NCBI GenBank assembly: GCA_963675555.1
Contig: OY776674.1
Coordinates: 34,688,820 to 34,752,819 of the forward strand
Length of the DNA stretch: 64,000 bases
Source: Leptura quadrifasciata
Taxonomy: Eukaryota > Arthropoda > Insecta > Coleoptera > Cerambycidae
Direction: 5' to 3'
The notes under the pieces: generated by a model
Databases searched by the model: none
What the model was told of the DNA's origin: nothing
What the model saw: only the letters and a program-made list of their open reading frames with translations
Program-made: the position numbers and the translations under genes
In this document: positions 1 to 10,936 of the stretch, piece after piece
How positions within the stretch are numbered: position 1 is the stretch's first letter
Layout: every line of letters begins with the position of its first letter

Positions 1-150
1 TTGAGGACGGCTGGACCGATTTGGCTATTTTTTTTTTTAAATGCTCGTAATAGTTCGAAGAAGGTTTTCATGGAAAGAAAAATTGAAAAAGTTGCCCGGA
101 AAATTCTGGAAAAATCGGAAGTGCTTTTTGTGACAGAACAACATCTTTCG
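1..150 (-). repeat. Dispersed repeat, RTE-type LINE or SINE 3' end
   Basis: The reverse complement of this stretch matches 50012-50165 at the other side of the window. Shared blocks include the run for CTTTCCATGAAAACCTTC and the CGGTCCAGCCGT motif. The CGGTCCAGCCGTT word is common in 3' regions of insect RTE-type LINEs and of the SINEs that borrow their tails. No coding sequence is visible. The class assignment is inference; the repeat itself is seen directly. Confidence 0.5.
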
Positions 151-456
151 AGTTAGCTAGTAGCTAATAATATAGATTACCTATGGGGTCGCCTGTGTCA
201 CCGTTATTGGCTGAAATTTTCACGTCAGACTTTGAAAATAATATGTTTGATTTTAAAAACATATTAGTGAACAATATGTTTTTCCGGACCCGATATGTGG
301 ATGATGTGATTTGCATCTAGAAAGGTACGGTCGTGAGCAAAAAAAATAGGACAATTCTTATAACGGTATTTTGCTAAAATCTAGTTGTGTACATCTAACT
401 TTAATTTTTGTGTCAGTTAGTTGTCATAATTTATTGCAAGTGTACAAAAAACTAAT

Positions 457-1452
457 ATGCCTCATATAAGCGATTTAGGTAAATCTGGAGTTATTGCTAA
501 AGCAGAAGATGGATGGTCAATGAGACAAATTGCACTGCGTTATAATATTGACAAAAATTCGGTGTGTAACATTTTAAGAAAGTGGAATAAACGGTACGAT
601 TAGTGGAAATCCTGGATCAGGGCGACGAAAGATATCAACTCAACAACAAGATTTGCAATTGATAAATGCTTTAGTAGAAAATCCATTTTACTCACTTCAG
701 GCTGCTGAAGAAACGAATTTTTCTGGATCGAGTAGTACTGGTCGCCGGCGAGTAAGAGAATCGGAGCTATGCTGTCATGCAGCAGCACAGAAATACTTAC
801 TTAAAGCTGAACACAAAGAAGCTCAACTAGGATTTGCGCTTGAATTTTTAGCGCATGATGTAAATTTTTGGAAAAATGTAATCTTTACAGACGAAAAAAC
901 TTTCCAGTCAACACACAGCAGTCGTATTCGTGTTTACCGCCCTCCGAATACTCGATTCGATGAGAAATGTATATCTAACAATGATAAAAGTAGTAGATTT
1001 TCCGTCAATATGTGGGCTTGGATATCGGTTCAGGCGTCTTGTGGCATATTGAGGAACGATTTAATAGTGAAACGTATATTAGGATTTTAGACAATATTAT
1101 GCTCCCTTCTGTGTCACAATTATTACCTAATAATGAGTTCATATTTCAACAAGACAATTGTTCCATTCATACTGATCATACCGTAACTAACTGGTTTCAA
1201 GATAACAACATCAATGTTCTTAACTGGCCTAATCATAGTACAGATCTTAACCCTGTGGAAGAAGTATGGGGACTACTCGTAGGAAGTATCCAAAAACGAA
1301 ATGTGAGACCACGGAATGCCCAAGAATTACTGGAAATAGTAAATAATGCATGGGAAAATATTACTAATGATTATTGTATAAGGTTACTTAATTCTATGCC
1401 AAACATACTTCTAGAAGTTATAAATAGAAATGGTGCAATAACGAAATATTAA
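457..1452 (+). pseudogene. Tc1-like DD34E transposase, frameshifted
   Basis: An N-terminal helix-turn-helix segment starts at ATG 457 (MPHISDLGKSG, MRQIALRYNI) and runs into TAG at 601. The frame continues from about 595 as ISGNPGSGRRKI. The catalytic triad is still readable: Asp in FTDEKTF near 888, Asp in QQDNCSIHT near 1155, and Glu in LNPVEEVWG near 1257. There are 34 residues between the second Asp and the Glu, the DD34E spacing of Tc1. A second frame change lies near 1020-1070. A 2-bp deletion at about 585 explains the first break, as shown by the inverted copy downstream. Non-functional. Confidence 0.85.
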
Positions 1453-1474
1453 CAGTTAGTTTCTTGTTAAGTAG

Positions 1475-1609
1475 GATCCAGGATTTGTACTAATCGTACC
1501 GTTTATTCTCCACTTTCTTAAAATGTTACACACCAAATTTTTGTTAATGTTATAACGCAGTGCAATTTGTCTCATTAACCATCCATCATTTACTATAGCA
1601 ATAACTACA
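1475..1609 (-). repeat. Inverted copy of the transposase 5' coding region near the transposon's right end
   Basis: Read on the minus strand, this stretch matches 487-619 over nearly its whole length and re-encodes the helix-turn-helix segment. It contains GTGGAGAATAAACGG where the forward copy has GTGGAATAAACGG. It therefore keeps the two bases whose loss breaks the transposase frame. The two copies face each other across about 850 bp, so a transcript through both could fold into a long hairpin. It is not a plain extension of the terminal repeats, because the sequence between is unrelated on the two sides. Confidence 0.8.
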
Positions 1610-2645
1610 GCATTAAAATAAAAAATAAATTAAACTGTTTTATTTATTATATCTGTTTTATTTCGGCTACTCATTACATATTCAAACAGAAACAGATTTA
1701 CATTAGAAAAAAAAGTTTTCCTATTTTTTTCTGCTCACGAGAGTACAGAAAGTCATTTGAGTAAATTTCTATACCTTTTGATTTCTTTTCCTAACAAAAT
1801 ACAATTTACTTTACTAGAAATAGAAAATGAGAGAGGATTAAATTTCTTGGACGTTAACATAAAAAATATAAACAATAAGCTAGAATTTGACATCTACCGA
1901 AAACCAACTTGTACAGACACTGTCATTCATAAAGAGTCTAAACAATCACTTCAAATAGCAATGGCATCTTTCCACTCTTACATTCATCGACTGTTAAAAC
2001 TTAAAAGTAGTTAGTGTCATAAAAATAATAGCCAGGAATAATGGCCACAGTGAAAAGCTAGTAGACAAGCTAATAAAAAATAAACAAAAGAAGAATTTAC
2101 ATAGAGTTTTACGCCGGTTCCTCACAACAAGCCAAAATTTACAAAGTTACCTAAGATTAGTAATAAAATTAGTGGTAGACTCAATAAATTAGGATGTAAA
2201 ATAATTTCAGTTTATAAAAATAATCTAGGAAAAAAGTTTACTTAATGATAAAGACAAAACAGAAAACTACATAAAATAGGTGTATACCAACTAAATTGTA
2301 ATGATTGTGATGCTGTATATATCGGTCAAACTGGTCGAAACTTGTAGCAACGACTAGAGAAACATAAAAAGTCCATTTTGAGCGGTGTATGTAGCTCAGG
2401 CATAGATAGAAAACAATAATTCTATAAATTTAAACAACATTGAACTACTATACTCAGAAACAAAAAGCAAAACTTGAATTTATTAAAACAGTTAGACATA
2501 ATGAAAGCAATAAAAAATAACAAGAATGTAACTAATGAAAAGCAAATATTTGTGGGTCATAAGATTATAAGAACAATTGTTTAAATTTTAAGAATTTTTG
2601 AGTTACTAGCATAAGATTAGTATTTATTATTTGAATTCTTAAGTA

Positions 2646-2952
2646 GTTATGAGTGACCGTTTCAAGGAAGACCATGTCATCGCCTGACATCTTCCAGCGG
2701 CTTGTATATCAGTGTATGAGCGGAAGCTATGCAATCTTAGGCGAGGATTGTGTAGTGGCTATACCATCCTTCGAAGGGGATGTAAAGCCGTCTTTCTCTT
2801 GTCTACTAAGTGTTAGTAAAATAAAAGATCCTTACTTTTCGAAAGAGAAGCGGTTCGGCAAAATTTCTGGTTGGGGGTAGGGTAGCTCGTCTACAGGCGT
2901 CGGCGTTAGGCCTCAGTAGTGGAAATAGACCGACGTTAAATAAATTTAAAAA
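2646..2952 (+). repeat. 5S-rRNA-type SINE, copy A, 5' truncated or decayed
   Basis: Bases 2690-2945 match 35084-35330 closely: CATCTTCCAGCGGCTTG, GGGGATGTAAAGCCGTC, GGTTGGGGGTAG and CGTCTACAGGCGTCGG. The 5' part is only a remnant (GAGTGACCGTTTCAAGGAA) of the 5S-like TGGATGGGCGACCATTCC seen in the complete copy. It ends in an A-rich tail after CGACGTTAAATAAAT. An apparent open frame at 2653-2880 is accidental. Confidence 0.7.
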
Positions 2953-3109
2953 ATATGTATTTTATTTGCATAATTTATTAGGCTTTAAGGTACCTATCTA
3001 TTGTACTAATCGTTATAAAAGTATCAAACAGTAATTTGTAACTCAGTATCTTTTTCAACTAACATTCTAACATTTAAACAAACTCCTCAATTCAATACTC
3101 AACGTTAGG

Positions 3110-3650
3110 AACATGCTTACAGTAATCAATACATTTGCTGTCTCTAGTTTGGAATATTCATTCGGAATATTAATGTATTCAGTACATCTTGACGAACTGA
3201 ATAGAATGACACGAGACGCGAACGATGATTATACTGCCTTAGATTTAGGTGCACCACCCGCAAAACAAAGTTGTACGGCTATAAATGCTGTACTCGCATG
3301 GCGGCAGGGTCTAAGCATTCAGAAAATATGCAGAACTCAGCAGAAAAACATGCCATCTTTTTTCTGTAATTCTGTTAGGTTTTCCGTTAGGGCAATTGTG
3401 GAATGTGACATCAGATACTCCCCTAAATAAGATGTTTTACAGAAAGTATCCCAAGGTTTGAACAGTCCGGAGGTTGACAAGGAGTCCTCATTATCATGGC
3501 TGAGAGCAGGAAGATAGAGGGATATTTATATATATATGATGAAATGAGCATTACTATTATTAAATATTATTACTATTATAACAACCGTCCAGGACAGGAT
3601 CATAAGTAACAGAAAACTCATTCCGAAAGTCCTTGAAGTGATTGTATTTT
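3110..3650 (+). pseudogene. Fragment of a restriction-endonuclease-type (R2/R4/Dong-like) LINE
   Basis: Translation gives VINTFAVSSLEYSFGIL followed by LDELNRMTRD, a segment after the RT domain that is typical of R4/Dong and related elements. Downstream, SWLRAGRIEG near 3497 and VQDRIISNRKL near 3587 match the next conserved blocks of that region. A short AT-rich stretch (3520-3580) interrupts it. All parts are frame-broken. The 63580-64000 and 54190-54420 fragments carry the C-terminal part of the same kind of element. Clade assignment is from motif recall only. Confidence 0.5.
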
Positions 3651-4860
3651 CAGAAGAGCACTGGGCGAAGCTATTGTCATTGGAGCCTGCCTGATAATCC
3701 TGCTATGGCCATAGGAATGTGTTTAGGAAAACAGGTGGAAAGATCATATATAGAGAGTTAGTTTTTAAATCAGGGCTTCTTACTACTTCGCTGTTATAAA
3801 ATAATGTGAACGATCCATCTTTTCACGTCTGAAGGACTTTTATTATACTTTCTAAAATGGACATTAAACGTGCACAAAGAAGGGTTCAAAACGACTATTT
3901 CAGACAGAGAATAATACAAAATTTATACTTATTGTCCGTTTATGCTTAACTGCTTCACTGGTGGTACCAATTGGACGTCGTAACACTATAAATCTAACAC
4001 AGTAAATATTAACACTTTTTTAAATTTAAACTTGAAAAGGAATTTTGAAAACACAAGAAAAAGACCATATAAAGTTCAAAAATATATATTAAATCTTTTA
4101 AAAATGTATGTTTTACAAAAACGTTCAAGAAAAATGTATTGAAAAAACTATAGTCTGGCCCGTGTACAACACATAGTGAGGAACGGAACGACCCATAATG
4201 TAACAACTACCATCCAATGTGCTGTTTATAGCTAACGATTACACAAAAAGACTCAGTAAAAAGTTCAATGTTTATAATTTTGGTGGGCTTTTGCTTGCCT
4301 GTCTATTGACGTATTTTCAGTTCAATATCAATTTAGTTCGCTTAAAAATACTTGAATCGCAACGACTTTAAATTATGTTCTGCAATTATAAATTCAGGCA
4401 AGGCGGTCCCATGCACATCTGAGTACATGGTAACTATACTTTTCTGACACCGAATCACTGAGAAACCGGTTTAAGGCAAAAACGCTTACAACTCATCATT
4501 TTCCCGTCAAAATCTACTAGAAAATGATAGGGCACCCTCGACGTTGAGGGCTATTTTCGCTAAAACTCTCGAAATACTTTGATTAGAGACTGGATAACTT
4601 GTCCTCATATTTAACACAACACATGAGTTGCAGTGCTGCACAACGTGGATTCGTAAAAGGGTCTTTATATTCAGTCGGTTTTCGTTATACTTTCTAAATT
4701 TTGTGGTCGGGGCGACATTACGTCCCTGTGCAGAAACATTTACTACACTTTCCAAAATTACACTCCTTGGTGAGTTTTTGATATTTTTGCATAAAAAAGG
4801 CTCCGTAGAGCGAAAATGTGATTTAATGTATAAAAACCTCTTCCAACGGCATTTTTACGT
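3651..4860. other. Gene-free AT-rich stretch
   Basis: No coding segment with recognisable motifs and no clear repeat structure. Short open frames on both strands have no family features. Confidence 0.5.
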
Positions 4861-4867
4861 GAAATGT

Positions 4868-5268
4868 TTCAGATTTTGTTACAGTCCCCAAAAGTTCATC
4901 GAGGGTATTGGCGTATTTTTTAACACCCCCTTCTTTTGGTGAATCTTTTTGTGCAATGTTAATTTATTTAAAAATGGTTATGAAAAATGGATCTTTGGAT
5001 GGAGTCTCCCATGTGTTGTACTCGGTTATTTTCAGACCAGCCTATCTGAAACATAACATAGATGCAAAATCTAAAATAGTTATAATATTTTTAACAGGTA
5101 TCGATGCAGAACATTCGATTATCAAACTTTGAACATTGTATCCCAAAATGGGATAAAAAAGAAAAATTAAAAAACATGAAGATTTTTATAAAAAAAGTCG
5201 AATTTTGTTACAGTTTCCAAAAGTTCATCGAGGGTTTTGGCGTGTTCTTTAACAGAAACAGTGGAGTC
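4868..5268 (+). repeat. Direct repeat pair around a 330-bp spacer
   Basis: The stretch ATTTTGTTACAGT, CCAAAAGTTCATCGAGGG and TTGGCGT occurs at about 4873-4920 and again at 5203-5250 in the same orientation. It is near-identical over roughly 50 bp and followed in both by TTTAACA. Origin unknown. Confidence 0.6.
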
Positions 5269-5429
5269 AATCTATTCAATTTTTTGCCGTATATGGCATT
5301 GTCTGGAGTGAATTTTATTAATGAAATGAAACTAGGGTGTTTTAAATTTCACCAAGTTCGGTTGGTAAATAAAAGGATTTCTAAAAAGATGCAAAAATTG
5401 GGGAACAGAAGTAATACTTCTATATAGGA

Positions 5430-6000
5430 AAGTTTATCTGGGTTCTTTTGGATCGTTTATTTGTATGTGTATATTGGTATATATCACAATATTGAATTTA
5501 ATTTATAAGCTACTTTTAGTAGTGCCAAGAATATTAAATTGTGAAAGGCAATTTAGATAAAATATATTAAAGTGACATATTTGATTAATGAAAATAGAAA
5601 TTCTTATTAATTTAAATTTACAATGTAAGATAATATAATTTCATAATTTTGTGTGAAGTATTTATTCTTCGCCGCTGCTGTCATAACTGTCCATTTGCAA
5701 GTTGTCTTTTAGATGAATTATTTATATAATTTTAACTATTCAATCCCTGAAAAACTACTCCCAACTTTTATTTTTCAAATTGCACCCTTCCTTTGTTTAC
5801 TAAAAATGAATCTCCATTTTAAACGTAGTAGTATAACGTACTCAATATTTAAGGTACAATTCTCCATAGAATAAAAGATATATTTTTTAAAACTTGTTTT
5901 CGTAAAAGTCGTACTAAAAAGTAAAAAATAATTGCAAGAAAATTTACAGTCTGGAGTGAATTTTTAATCATACTTTTCTTAATAATACTTTAATTATTTA
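5430..6000. other. Gene-free AT-rich stretch
   Basis: Nothing recognisable. No long open frame, no RNA gene and no repeat matching another part of the window. Confidence 0.5.
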
Positions 6001-6049
6001 TAACGTATAGAACCAATTTACATAAATTCATTCATTGCAGTTGGGTTTC

Positions 6050-6340
6050 GAGGTATAAACCTAACGGCATTCCATTATGTCACCGGAACTAATATCGTAC
6101 CATTAGTACGGGAAAAAAACGGACGTAGAAGTCTCTGATCAGGCGAAAAACCTTTTGTAATCTACGTTTTACCGGAGGTGCCGGTTGGATAGTATATTTA
6201 ATCAATTTTCACCCCTGCGTCCCCTACGTGCGGATATTTGCAAAAATAACGGTGGAATACTGTATTGCCATCAGATACTAGTAACTATGCAAAATTTCAT
6301 CGATTATGTCAGGAAGTGTGTTAAATAAAGGATGCCAAAT
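6050..6340 (+). repeat. Dispersed repeat, probable LINE or SINE 3' end
   Basis: The words TATTGCCATCAGATACTAGT, TATGCAAAATTTCAT and the downstream layout resemble 7420-7500 (TATTGTCATCGG, TGTGCAAAGTTTCAG). Phrases of this kind end many arthropod RTE-type retroposons. Class is inferred; the similarity between the two regions is direct. Confidence 0.4.
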
Positions 6341-6464
6341 TTGAACACAGACATGAAAACTATGTTGTGAGTTAAAGAAAAGCAAGTAAAAGAGAATAAT
6401 TTTTAAATCAGTTTTATTTGTTCTATAAGACTATAGCCAGTTGTAGTTGATTATTAAAACAAAA

Positions 6465-6780
6465 ACTAAGCCGAATGGCTCAATGCTTAAGTATTAGGCT
6501 TGTAGTAGCGAGGTAATGGGTTCGAATCCTTGTTAGATATGGATGTTCAGTGACTTTTTTATGTGTTGTCGAGATGGTAGCAGTGGCCTAGACAGCGATT
6601 GTGTGAGTGACAAAATGGCTAATTGCTGTTACCTATTTTGAGTTCGAATCCCAACTGCGACAGATGGTAGTGCCGCAGAGAATGAGTATTGTGTCATTGT
6701 CTATATGTGATTATGTGGTAGTTCTCTCTAAGGCTCTCTAAGGAGTAGGTAGACTGAAGTCTTAGAGACGGACTGTGGTG
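6465..6780 (+). repeat. tRNA-derived SINE with two tRNA-like heads
   Basis: A first head has an A-box-like CCGAATGGCTCAATGC (6471) and a strong B box GGGTTCGAATCC (6518-6529). A second has GGTAGCAGTGGCCTAGAC (6576) and GAGTTCGAATCCC (6640-6652), about 120 bp later. Neither forms a full cloverleaf with matching acceptor stems, so they are not tRNA genes. The following CTCTCTAAGG duplication (6725-6741) lies in the body. Confidence 0.55.
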
Positions 6781-7299
6781 ATATTTGGGGAATTCGAATT
6801 AACTTATTCGGACAGTTTCCCTTTCACATTATTTCTGATAACTATTTTTCTCTACCCCCTTTTTTCTCTTGAAAATTGCTCCAAAACGAGAGCCGAAACG
6901 TTGAAATGTTCATTTAATACAATAAGTCTGTATTTGTCTTTAGTTATATGTATTACATCATACATAATACATAATATGCGGTAATTTTTTTCTTGAATAA
7001 ATTTATATTGGTTATTTGTTTTATTTGGTGTGGTAAATAATTGTAGAATTTAGGCGCAAAATAATTTATAAGCGTATTTTGGTACTTATTAGGATGTTCG
7101 TATTTAAATTTACTTGTGCTTGATATCAATTGTTATAAACCCTACGCTTTTTACAGTAAAATAAGAATTTTAATATTTGAACATTATTTTTTACTTTTTA
7201 GTTCGGTTTGCTATTAAAGCGTGCTTTTAGTTTTTTTAACTATAATTTTTTTAGTCACCCTCTTGACATTCATCCCTTGGCACGTTTCTCACCAATAAC

Positions 7300-7560
7300 A
7301 AAATATATATTAATTACAACGGCTCCTCCGCCAAAATATCGACAATAGATTAGTCATTTATTTTATTTTATTTTATTTTATCCTGATGATCCTGGTGAGG
7401 ACATTACGACAAAGTTGTCAAATTATTGTATTGTCATCGGCCCTTGATAAGTGTGCAAAGTTTCAGTTTAATCTGATATTTTAAAGTGGGTGAGAATCAC
7501 GTTCAAATATTCCTCTACAAACAAACATACAGGTGAAGCTAATAAAAGCGTGTTAAAAAC
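7300..7560 (+). repeat. (TTTTA)n microsatellite and retroposon-like 3' end
   Basis: A TTTTA repeat of about six units lies at 7352-7381. It is followed by a segment with GTGTGCAAAGTTTCAG and ACAAACATACAGGTGAAGC, phrases common at the 3' ends of insect RTE-like retroposons. No coding content. Confidence 0.45.
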
Positions 7561-7683
7561 ATGAGAACTGATTTTGCACATAATAATTCTCGACCCACAA
7601 AACTATATATTCGTTATAAAGGAGATCTATGGGGTATGTCTTATTTTTTGACAAAATTACTTTAAAAAGATATTTTTTCAGTA

Positions 7684-8470
7684 TTAAAACTTACTGAAAA
7701 AATATCTTACTTCAATGTTTGCTAAATATGTACCTTCCCATATTATTGTTCCATAGCGCAGTGATTCGGCCAAGGCATGGTATAGCATTTTTAATATGTA
7801 ACTTGGTAATATATCTCTTAGCTGGTAACATTTGAAAATTATCAAAAGTAGTTTCTTATTTAAATTGTTGATATGCTCTGTGTATGAGAAGGTTCTGATC
7901 AATCATTAATCCAAGATATTTTATGATTGTTACATCTGTTTGTCTCTTTTGTATATGTGCAATTATCCTGAAAGTTGTTAAGAATACAGTTATAGTTATG
8001 TAAATGAATTTTGTTTAAGTTTGGAAGATATATATCATAGATATAATATATAAAATTTGTTTTTTCCATATTGATTGTCAAAACATTTTCCGAAAGGCAA
8101 TGTTGTACTTTTGAAAATCCTTCAATGGTTAATTTATTTCATCCCAACAATTACCTTCCATGAAAAGAACAGTATCTTCACCATAAGATAAATTTTACAT
8201 TTCGTGTTTAGAAGTAGTAGTTCGTTAATGTAAAGTAAAAATAGTGTTGGTATCAGAACGGTTCTTTGAGGTATACCATGCTCTAATTGCTGTTTAAACG
8301 TACCGAGTTGGTCACAGATTTTAACACACTCTACTGTTTTGTAAATAACTATGAAGTGAGTTATTAGCTATTCCTCGTATACCATAATGCCCATAATCAC
8401 TTAGTTTCGTCAATAAGTATATTGTGAGACACTGTATCATATGCCTTGGCTAAATCAAGAAATACTGCGG
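7684..8470 (-). pseudogene. CR1/Jockey-type LINE reverse transcriptase, C-terminal half
   Basis: On the minus strand, AVFLDLAKAYDTVSHNIL (about 8400-8460) is the RT box A region and carries the catalytic Asp. A degraded counterpart of GVPQG (HGIPQRTVL) is near 8270, followed by a decayed box C. The thumb and C-terminal part reads LPNLNKIHLHNYNCILNN near 7990 and KLLLIIFKCYQLRDILPSY near 7830, ending at ALAESLRYGTIIW. At least three frame changes. No endonuclease part or 3' tail could be joined to it. Confidence 0.75.
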
Positions 8471-8639
8471 AAGAAATGCCTGACTGGTTAATCAGCGCCA
8501 CCTTTGAAAGGTGGTGATATGATTTTCTAAGTTGTTCCCATTTGAAAATTGGGGTTGGAGAAATTATTAAACTTCGAATTTTGATATCTCGCTTATTACT
8601 TCCACGTCCAGTGGAAGTATAGTAACGCAATTTTTTTTT

Positions 8640-8823
8640 TATAAATAAACATAAAATGTCATGAAACGTCGAGATTTTAAATTTGAACGAAAAAAATTCT
8701 GTCTATCTGTAACTTTTTTTGTGCGCACGTTTACTTTGGAACCGTTTATGATATTGACTTGAAATTTGGTACACTTATGTATTTTAACGAGATCTGGAAC
8801 TAGATTATATTTTGTATATTATT
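8640..8823. other. Short gene-free segment between two elements
   Basis: Contains a phrase (TGGAACCGTTTATGATATTGACTT) of a kind seen in dispersed repeats. No coding content. Confidence 0.35.
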
Positions 8824-10936
8824 TCCTATTATTTGGGTTTTCTACCACATGCATTATTGTTCTCTTCAAAAACAAATCACCGAATCTACAAAATAATAGA
8901 ATTATTGGAAAAAAAAGCCTCTGCGCCCGTGACGCTTACGCCAAAGGAATAGTCAGAGGTTATGTTTTGCAAATAATATAAATCGGAATAAACACAGAAA
9001 TAATGTATTTTGCTGACGTTTCGGAAAATAATCTCTTTCTGTTTTCAAAGCTTTTTTTGAAAGAACTCTTATTTTGCTGTGTATGTCAAATACACAGCTT
9101 TAAGATTCTGTTTATGTTATTTCCATAGATACTTACTATTTACGTAGAACATAAAACTGATGATATTTTCTTTTAGGTAATGTTGAGTTTGTTAAGTTCT
9201 TCTTTTAACATTGGTAGCCAGGTTGTACAAATATCTACAGAACAATTCGATACGCATTTGTCTTCATTTAATAAGATTATTGCTGATATCTAAATTTTAA
9301 CTCAAATCGGTCAATAAATGTTAAAAGGGGTGTTGTAAAATGTTTATACGATAGGGCCAAAATAATTTCATCTAATAATGAAATATTAAATAACGAGAAA
9401 AAATTTATCAAAGAGGTTCTAGTACAAAATCAATATCGTGAAGCCTTTGTTGATAGAGTTTTCATAAATGTTGAAAATAGTTGAACAAAAACCTGAACGT
9501 CATTATACAGCAATAATTCCTTATGTATACGGATTATCGGAAAAGCTACGTCGTATAGGTGACAAATTTGATGTTAGGACGATATTTCAAACGGGGAACA
9601 CTTTAAGATCTATTTTAACAAAAACAAAACCGATAAACAGGGAGCAGAATTCAAAAAACTGTATTTACAATATCCCGTGCGAATGTGATAAATGTTATGT
9701 GGGTGAGTCATCCAGACCTTTCAGTGTGAGGTTGGATGAGCACAAGAATTACATTAGAAAGAATGAAATTCAGAAATCAAAGATTTGTGAACATGCTTGG
9801 GAAAACGGACATAGAATAAACTGGGACTCGGCAAAAATTTTAACAAAAGAAGCAGATACCAAAAAAAGAAAATTAAAGAATCAGCAATAATCTTATTAAA
9901 TGAAGACAAGTGCGTATCGAATTGTTCTGTAGATATTTGTACAACCTGGCTATCAATGTTAAAAGAAGAACTTAACAAACTCAACATTATCTAAAAGAAA
10001 ATATCATCAGTTCTATGTTCTGTTTAAGTAGTAAGTATCTATGGAAATAACAGAAACAGAATCTTAAAGCTGTGTATTTGACATACACAGCAAAATAAGA
10101 GTTCTTCCAAAAAAAGCTTTGAAAACGGAAAGAGATTATTTTCCGAGACGCCAGCAAAATACATTATTTTTGTGTTTATTCCGATTTATATTATTTGCAA
10201 AACATAACTTCTGACTATTCCTTTGGCGTAAACGTCACGGGCGCAGAGGCTTTTTTCCAATAATTCTATTATTTTGTAGATTCGGTGATTTGTTTTTGAA
10301 GAGGACAATAATACATGTGGTAGAAAACTCAAATAATAGGAAATAATATTCGTAGAATGCCACAAATAACTTTCAGACAATATTTAAATTATATTTTGAT
10401 TTAATTCCGTAATAGCCACCCCCTCTACCACACCCGCCCTATTATTAAAAGGAGTAAAATATTACATTGGGATTTAGTGTGTATAAGACCTGGATACAAA
10501 ATCTGGATGTGTGAGGTCACAAAAGATCGAGCTTTGAAAGTACTAAAAATTGTTATACTACAAAATTTTCACAGAAACGAACTGGGTTCACGGAAAACAC
10601 GATAAATATACATTATTTTTCTACGGAGGTGAATTTGAGGTTGAACCCCCCCAAGCTTATAGCTCAAGCTTTTTTTTCTGTTCATTAGTAATATGTATGA
10701 GAGCCGTTTACAGAAAATGCCAAAAAAATATATTTTGATTTTTAATGTGTTGCTTTTTTTACATAAATCAACAACGGCTCATTTTATTTCAAAAGTTTTT
10801 CTCAATATTTCTTGAGCCTGCCCACTCTAATTTGTTTTAACTCTGTCGAAAAACTGTTTCTAGTTCCGGTGATGTATATGCAGTTAATTATTTCTAGGTT
10901 CAATAAAAAAATATGGTTAAAAATTTAAATATTCTT
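8824..10936 (+). mobile_element. Penelope-like element fragment with inverted arms, tandem unit 1
   Basis: The unit consists of a left arm (8824-9291), a central PLE segment, a right arm (9886-10347) and about 590 bp of tail. The left arm is the reverse complement of the right arm over about 465 bp, including the 3' coding end. The arms contain GCTGACGTTTCGGAAA, a phrase like those in PLE terminal regions. The whole 2.1-kb unit is repeated immediately downstream. Penelope-type elements are known to integrate with 5'-truncated and inverted partial copies, which fits. No RT core is present. Confidence 0.75.
9468..9960 (+). pseudogene. Penelope-like GIY-YIG endonuclease domain, unit 1
   Basis: The encoded peptide has the PLE linker (TAIIPYVYGLSEKLRRIG, then FDVRTIFQT) followed by CIYNIPCECDKCYVGESS. 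That is a Cys-rich lead-in plus a GIY-YIG-type core, with the catalytic Arg region FSVRLDEHK. The C-terminus (KICEHAWENGHRINWD) is typical of this family. It differs from the element at 170-2590 (YIGQTGR), so a second PLE lineage is represented. The frame breaks near 9885; the C-terminal codons continue in another frame into the right arm. No RT precedes it. Confidence 0.8.

Larger units (their letters stand above)
328..1743 (+). mobile_element. Tc1-like DNA transposon with terminal inverted repeats and TA duplication
   Basis: The ends carry inverted repeats beginning near TCGTGAGCA, followed on both sides by an A-run and ATAGGA. TA dinucleotides flank both ends at 326-327 and 1744-1745, the target duplication expected for Tc1/mariner. 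It sits inside the RT of a Penelope-like element, so it is the younger of the two. Besides the termini, a second inverted repeat of about 133 bp links 487-619 with 1475-1609. Confidence 0.85.
170..2590 (+). mobile_element. Penelope-like retroelement, decayed, split by a Tc1-like transposon
   Basis: Bases 181-318 translate as the end of a Penelope-type reverse transcriptase: MGSPVSPLLAEIF, then RYVDDVI with the catalytic YVDD. The frame resumes at 1746 after a Tc1-like insertion, with LNFLDVNI and EFDIYRKPTCTD, which are typical of Penelope-like RT connectors. A GIY-YIG endonuclease remnant follows at about 2281-2370 (CNDCDAVYIGQTGR). In-frame stops after VICI and within the GIY-YIG part show it is dead. 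The 5' part of the RT is missing. Removing the insertion and one TA makes the frame continuous (KGTESHLSKFL). Family assignment rests on the RT motif combined with the C-terminal GIY-YIG domain. Confidence 0.8.

Noticed and set aside
2653..2880. 75-codon open frame
   Set aside because: It lies wholly within the 5S-type SINE body and the other copy does not keep it open in the same way.
10550..10738. 62-codon frame repeated at 12628
   Set aside because: Both copies stay open only because the DNA was duplicated in tandem. The difference at the C-run changes the length by one codon, and no family resemblance is seen.
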